DNA from: Microcella putealis
Lineage (GTDB): Bacteria > Actinomycetota > Actinomycetes > Actinomycetales > Microbacteriaceae
Assembly: GCF_004216575.1 (NCBI RefSeq)
Contig: NZ_SGWW01000002.1
Location: 124,001 to 188,000, forward strand
DNA length: 64,000 nucleotides
Reading direction: 5' to 3'
Shown one piece after another: positions 61,549-64,000 of this stretch. Within the stretch, counting starts at the first letter, position 1. Every line of letters begins with the position of its first letter. Below the pieces are notes generated by a model, which ran no database searches, was not told the DNA's origin, and worked only from the letters and a program-made list of their open reading frames with translations. The position numbers and the translations under genes are program-made.

Positions 61549-64000
61549 GTGGCCACTCTGCTCTACCGTCTCGGCCGCGCCGCCTACCGTCGCGCCCGCA
61601 CCGTTCTCGTCGCGTGGCTGCTCGTCGCCTTCGCCCTGCTCGGCGTAGGCCTGGGGCTCGGCGGCTCGACCGACGACACCTTCACCATTCCGGGCACCGA
61701 ATCGCAGCAGGCGCTCGACGAGCTCGAGCAGCTCTTCCCCGAGGTTGCGGGGGCGAGCGTGCAGGCGGTCGTCGTCGCACCCGACGGCGCTCGGGTCGAC
61801 GACCCCGAGCTGCGGGCCGAGATTGACGCGATCGCGGCCGATCTGGCCGACGTCGACGGCGTCGATCAGGTGCTCGGCCCGTTCGACGAGTTCGCCGACA
61901 ACCAGGTGAGTGATGACGGCACGGTCGCGATCATTCAAGCCACCCTCGAGGGGCAGCAGGCCGAGATTTCCGACGAGACGCTCGACGCGGTCATCGCCAC
62001 CGGAGACGGGCGGGATGCGCGGGTCGAGTTCGCCGGGCAAATTTTCGCCGACCAGGTGCCCGGCATCACGATCATTGAGGCGATCGGCGTCGGCATCGCA
62101 GGCATCGTGCTGCTGATCACGTTCGGTTCGCTGCGCGCCGCGGGAATGCCCATCATCAGCGCCCTGCTCGGCGTCGCGGTCACGATGGGCGGCATCTTCC
62201 TCGTGGCGGCCGCCGCGCCGGTGTCGAGTGCCGCGCCGCTGCTGGCCCTCATGATCGGGCTCGCGGTCGGCATTGACTACGCCCTGTTCATCCTGTCCCG
62301 TCACCGCACGCAGCTGGCGAGCGGCATGGACCCGGCCGAGTCGGCGGGTGTCGCCGCGGGCACCGCGGGCAGTGCCGTGGTCTTTGCCGGTGGCACCGTC
62401 ATCATCGCCCTCGCGGGCCTGCTCGTCGTGGGCATCCCGTTCCTGTCGATCATGGGCATCGGCGGCGCCGTCGCGGTGGCCGTCGCGGTCGCCGCCGCGC
62501 TCACCCTGCTGCCCGCTCTGATGGGGCTCGCCGGCGCTCGCCTGGTCCCGCGCGAGGGGTCCCGCGCGTGGAAGCGCGCTCATCCTGGCGCCTCAGCCAC
62601 GCCCACGATGGGTCGCCGCTGGGTGCGCGGAGTCATGCGTCGGCCGTGGCTGACGACCGTCGGCGTCGTGGCCGTGCTCGGCTCGATGTCGATTCCCGCC
62701 TTCGCGCTTGACCTGAACCTGCCCGACGGGGGCAAAGAGCCCGCGGGCACGACCCAGCGCGAGGCGTACGACCTGATCGCCGACGCCTTCGGCCCCGGAA
62801 CGGCCGGTCCGCTGCTCGTGACGGTCGACATCACGCAGACGAACGACGTGCTCGACGATCTGGAGGCGATCGGTGACGAGCTCGCCAGCGTGCCGGGCGT
62901 GGCCAACGTGAGCCAGGGCATCCCCTCACCGGGGTTGGAGCGCGCCATCTTCCGCGTCGCTCCCGAAACGGCCCCCGATGCCGCCGAGACCAAGCAGGTC
63001 GTGGCCGAGCTGCGCGCGCTCGGCGACGAGCTGGTCGAGCGCTACGACACGCCCATCGCCGTCACCGGCGTCACCGCGATTGGCATCGATATTTCGACGC
63101 GGCTGACCGGGGCGCTCGTGCCGTTCGGGCTCATTGTGGTCGGGCTGTCGATCGTCTTGCTGATGGCCGTGTTCCGCTCAGTGCTCGTGCCGGTGAAAGC
63201 GGCGCTCGGGTTCCTGCTGTCGGTGGGCACAGCGCTCGGCGTGACCGTCGTCGTCTTCCAGTGGGGCTACGGTGCCGAGCTCTTGCATGTTGAGCCCGGG
63301 CCGATCTTGAGCTTCATGCCGATCATCCTGATGGCGGTGCTGTTCGGCCTCGCCATGGACTACGAGGTGTTCCTCGTCTCGGGCATGCGTGAGCAGCACG
63401 TGCACGGAGCCTCCCCCCGCGAGGCGATCGAGGAGGGCTTCACCAACGGGGCGCGGGTCGTCACGGCTGCGGCACTCATCATGTTCCTCGTCTTCGCCGC
63501 CTTCGTGCCCGAAGGCTTGAACCTCATCAAGCCCGTCGCCCTCGGCCTCGCCGTCGGCATCGCCGTCGACGCGTTCGTCGTGCGCATGACCCTGGGCCCC
63601 GCGCTCATGACGCTGTTCGGGCGACGCGGCTGGTGGTTCCCGCGGGTGCTCGACCGCGCCCTGCCCAACCTCGACATCGAGGGCGAAGCGCTGGGCGTGC
63701 ACCGTCGCGCCGAAGCCTGGGCGGCCGAGCACGCGCGCTCTGTTCTCGTGGCCGACGAGGTGCGCGTCGATGGCGTCGACCTTGTGCTGAACGCCGACGT
63801 GCCGGCGGGCTCACGCCTCGCGCTCTCGGCGCCGGCGGCCGTGCGTCGTCCGCTCATGGCGGGGCTCGCCGGCTACCTGCCGCTCGCCGGGGGGCGCGCC
63901 CGCGTCGCCGATGCCCTGCTGCCCGCGCAACAGGCACGCGCCGCTCGCCGCGTCACCCTCGTCGACCTCGACCCGCTGCGCCTGCCCGCGGGGGCTACGC
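61549..64000 (+). CDS. MMPL family transporter with ABC-ATPase-like C-terminal extension (3'-truncated)
   Basis: 817 codons are visible and the frame is open at the window end. GTG 61549 follows the tetR stop by 3 bases, with AAGGA ~8 bases upstream. The RND/MMPL plan is clear: helix 1 (~20-40), a periplasmic domain, a five-helix block with GLAVGIDYALFILSRH, a second periplasmic domain and a second block with LFGLAMDYEVFLVSGMR. The paired aspartates of these motifs relay protons. From ~733 a soluble region resembles the start of an ABC nucleotide-binding domain with the Walker A destroyed. It probably exports a lipid or drug under TetR control. Confidence 0.9.
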   Translation, partial: MATLLYRLGRAAYRRARTVLVAWLLVAFALLGVGLGLGGSTDDTFTIPGTESQQALDELEQLFPEVAGASVQAVVVAPDGARVDDPELRAEIDAIAADLADVDGVDQVLGPFDEFADNQVSDDGTVAIIQATLEGQQAEISDETLDAVIATGDGRDARVEFAGQIFADQVPGITIIEAIGVGIAGIVLLITFGSLRAAGMPIISALLGVAVTMGGIFLVAAAAPVSSAAPLLALMIGLAVGIDYALFILSRHRTQLASGMDPAESAGVAAGTAGSAVVFAGGTVIIALAGLLVVGIPFLSIMGIGGAVAVAVAVAAALTLLPALMGLAGARLVPREGSRAWKRAHPGASATPTMGRRWVRGVMRRPWLTTVGVVAVLGSMSIPAFALDLNLPDGGKEPAGTTQREAYDLIADAFGPGTAGPLLVTVDITQTNDVLDDLEAIGDELASVPGVANVSQGIPSPGLERAIFRVAPETAPDAAETKQVVAELRALGDELVERYDTPIAVTGVTAIGIDISTRLTGALVPFGLIVVGLSIVLLMAVFRSVLVPVKAALGFLLSVGTALGVTVVVFQWGYGAELLHVEPGPILSFMPIILMAVLFGLAMDYEVFLVSGMREQHVHGASPREAIEEGFTNGARVVTAAALIMFLVFAAFVPEGLNLIKPVALGLAVGIAVDAFVVRMTLGPALMTLFGRRGWWFPRVLDRALPNLDIEGEALGVHRRAEAWAAEHARSVLVADEVRVDGVDLVLNADVPAGSRLALSAPAAVRRPLMAGLAGYLPLAGGRARVADALLPAQQARAARRVTLVDLDPLRLPAGAT

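Noticed and set aside
61033..62583. Minus-strand ORF of 516 residues opposite tetR and the MMPL gene
   Set aside because: It spans two well-supported genes and has a Gly/Arg/Asp-rich shadow composition.

Overview
The window looks like chromosomal DNA of a high-GC actinobacterium, most likely Micrococcineae and probably Microbacteriaceae. The evidence is two WhiB regulators, MtrAB-LpqB, a SecA without the C-terminal zinc motif, DUF3499, an Rv3235-family protein, PdtaS next to WhiB1, strong GC bias at third codon positions, and many genes that appear to be transcribed without a leader. The species cannot be named from the sequence. I see no prophage, insertion sequence, CRISPR array, restriction system or rRNA. 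There is one tRNA gene (tRNA-Lys, CTT).

Region 1 (about 1-21,250) is a cell-surface glycopolymer locus. It holds a 5'-truncated WsaF-like glycosyltransferase, a secreted protein with four ~105-residue repeats, a GT2-GT4 fusion, two polytopic GT-C-like membrane proteins (one DUF2142), a Wzx-type flippase, a GT2/DUF2304 pair plus another GT2, two tandem O-antigen ligase/polymerase-like proteins, a PglD-like acyltransferase with a DegT/DnrJ aminotransferase, a SAM methyltransferase, a double-GT2 protein, a putative glycosyltransferase and an acyltransferase-3. Together these would make, modify, flip and polymerise a cell-wall glycan by a Wzx/Wzy-like route. Base composition here is visibly more AT-rich than in the rest, most clearly around 15.5-21 kb.

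Region 2 (21.3-26.8 kb) holds an acyl-CoA dehydrogenase, a secreted subtilase with fibronectin and DUF5648 modules, manA and galE. Region 3 (26.9-52.1 kb) is a conserved actinobacterial core that parallels M. tuberculosis Rv3260c to Rv3240c: whiB2, a large membrane glycosyltransferase, DUF5719, an Rv3259-like protein, DUF3499, manB, ahcY, RDD, SpoIIM, DUF58, MoxR, DUF4350, DUF4129, a GPDPase-membrane protein, mtrA, mtrB, lpqB, comF-like, hpf and secA. ManA and ManB supply mannose phosphates for glycan synthesis, and MtrAB-LpqB controls envelope growth and division.

Region 4 (52.3-64 kb) holds an Rv3235-like protein, a hypothetical protein, an HTH protein, an orphan CpaB-like/CpaE-like pair, pdtaS convergent with whiB1, a membrane protein, a peroxiredoxin, tRNA-Lys, two LysE-type exporters, a tiny membrane protein, and a TetR regulator with two perfect operators that precedes an MMPL transporter. 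The MMPL protein carries a degenerate ABC-ATPase-like extension and runs off the window.

Points most worth following are the MMPL extension, an orphan CsoR-type palindrome (52,890-52,907), repeats around ahcY that suggest past recombination, an operator-like inverted repeat at hpf, the structured whiB1 leader, the orphan Cpa-like pair with a non-canonical P-loop, and the recurrent TANNNT-N6-start leaderless arrangement, which also resolves several start codons.
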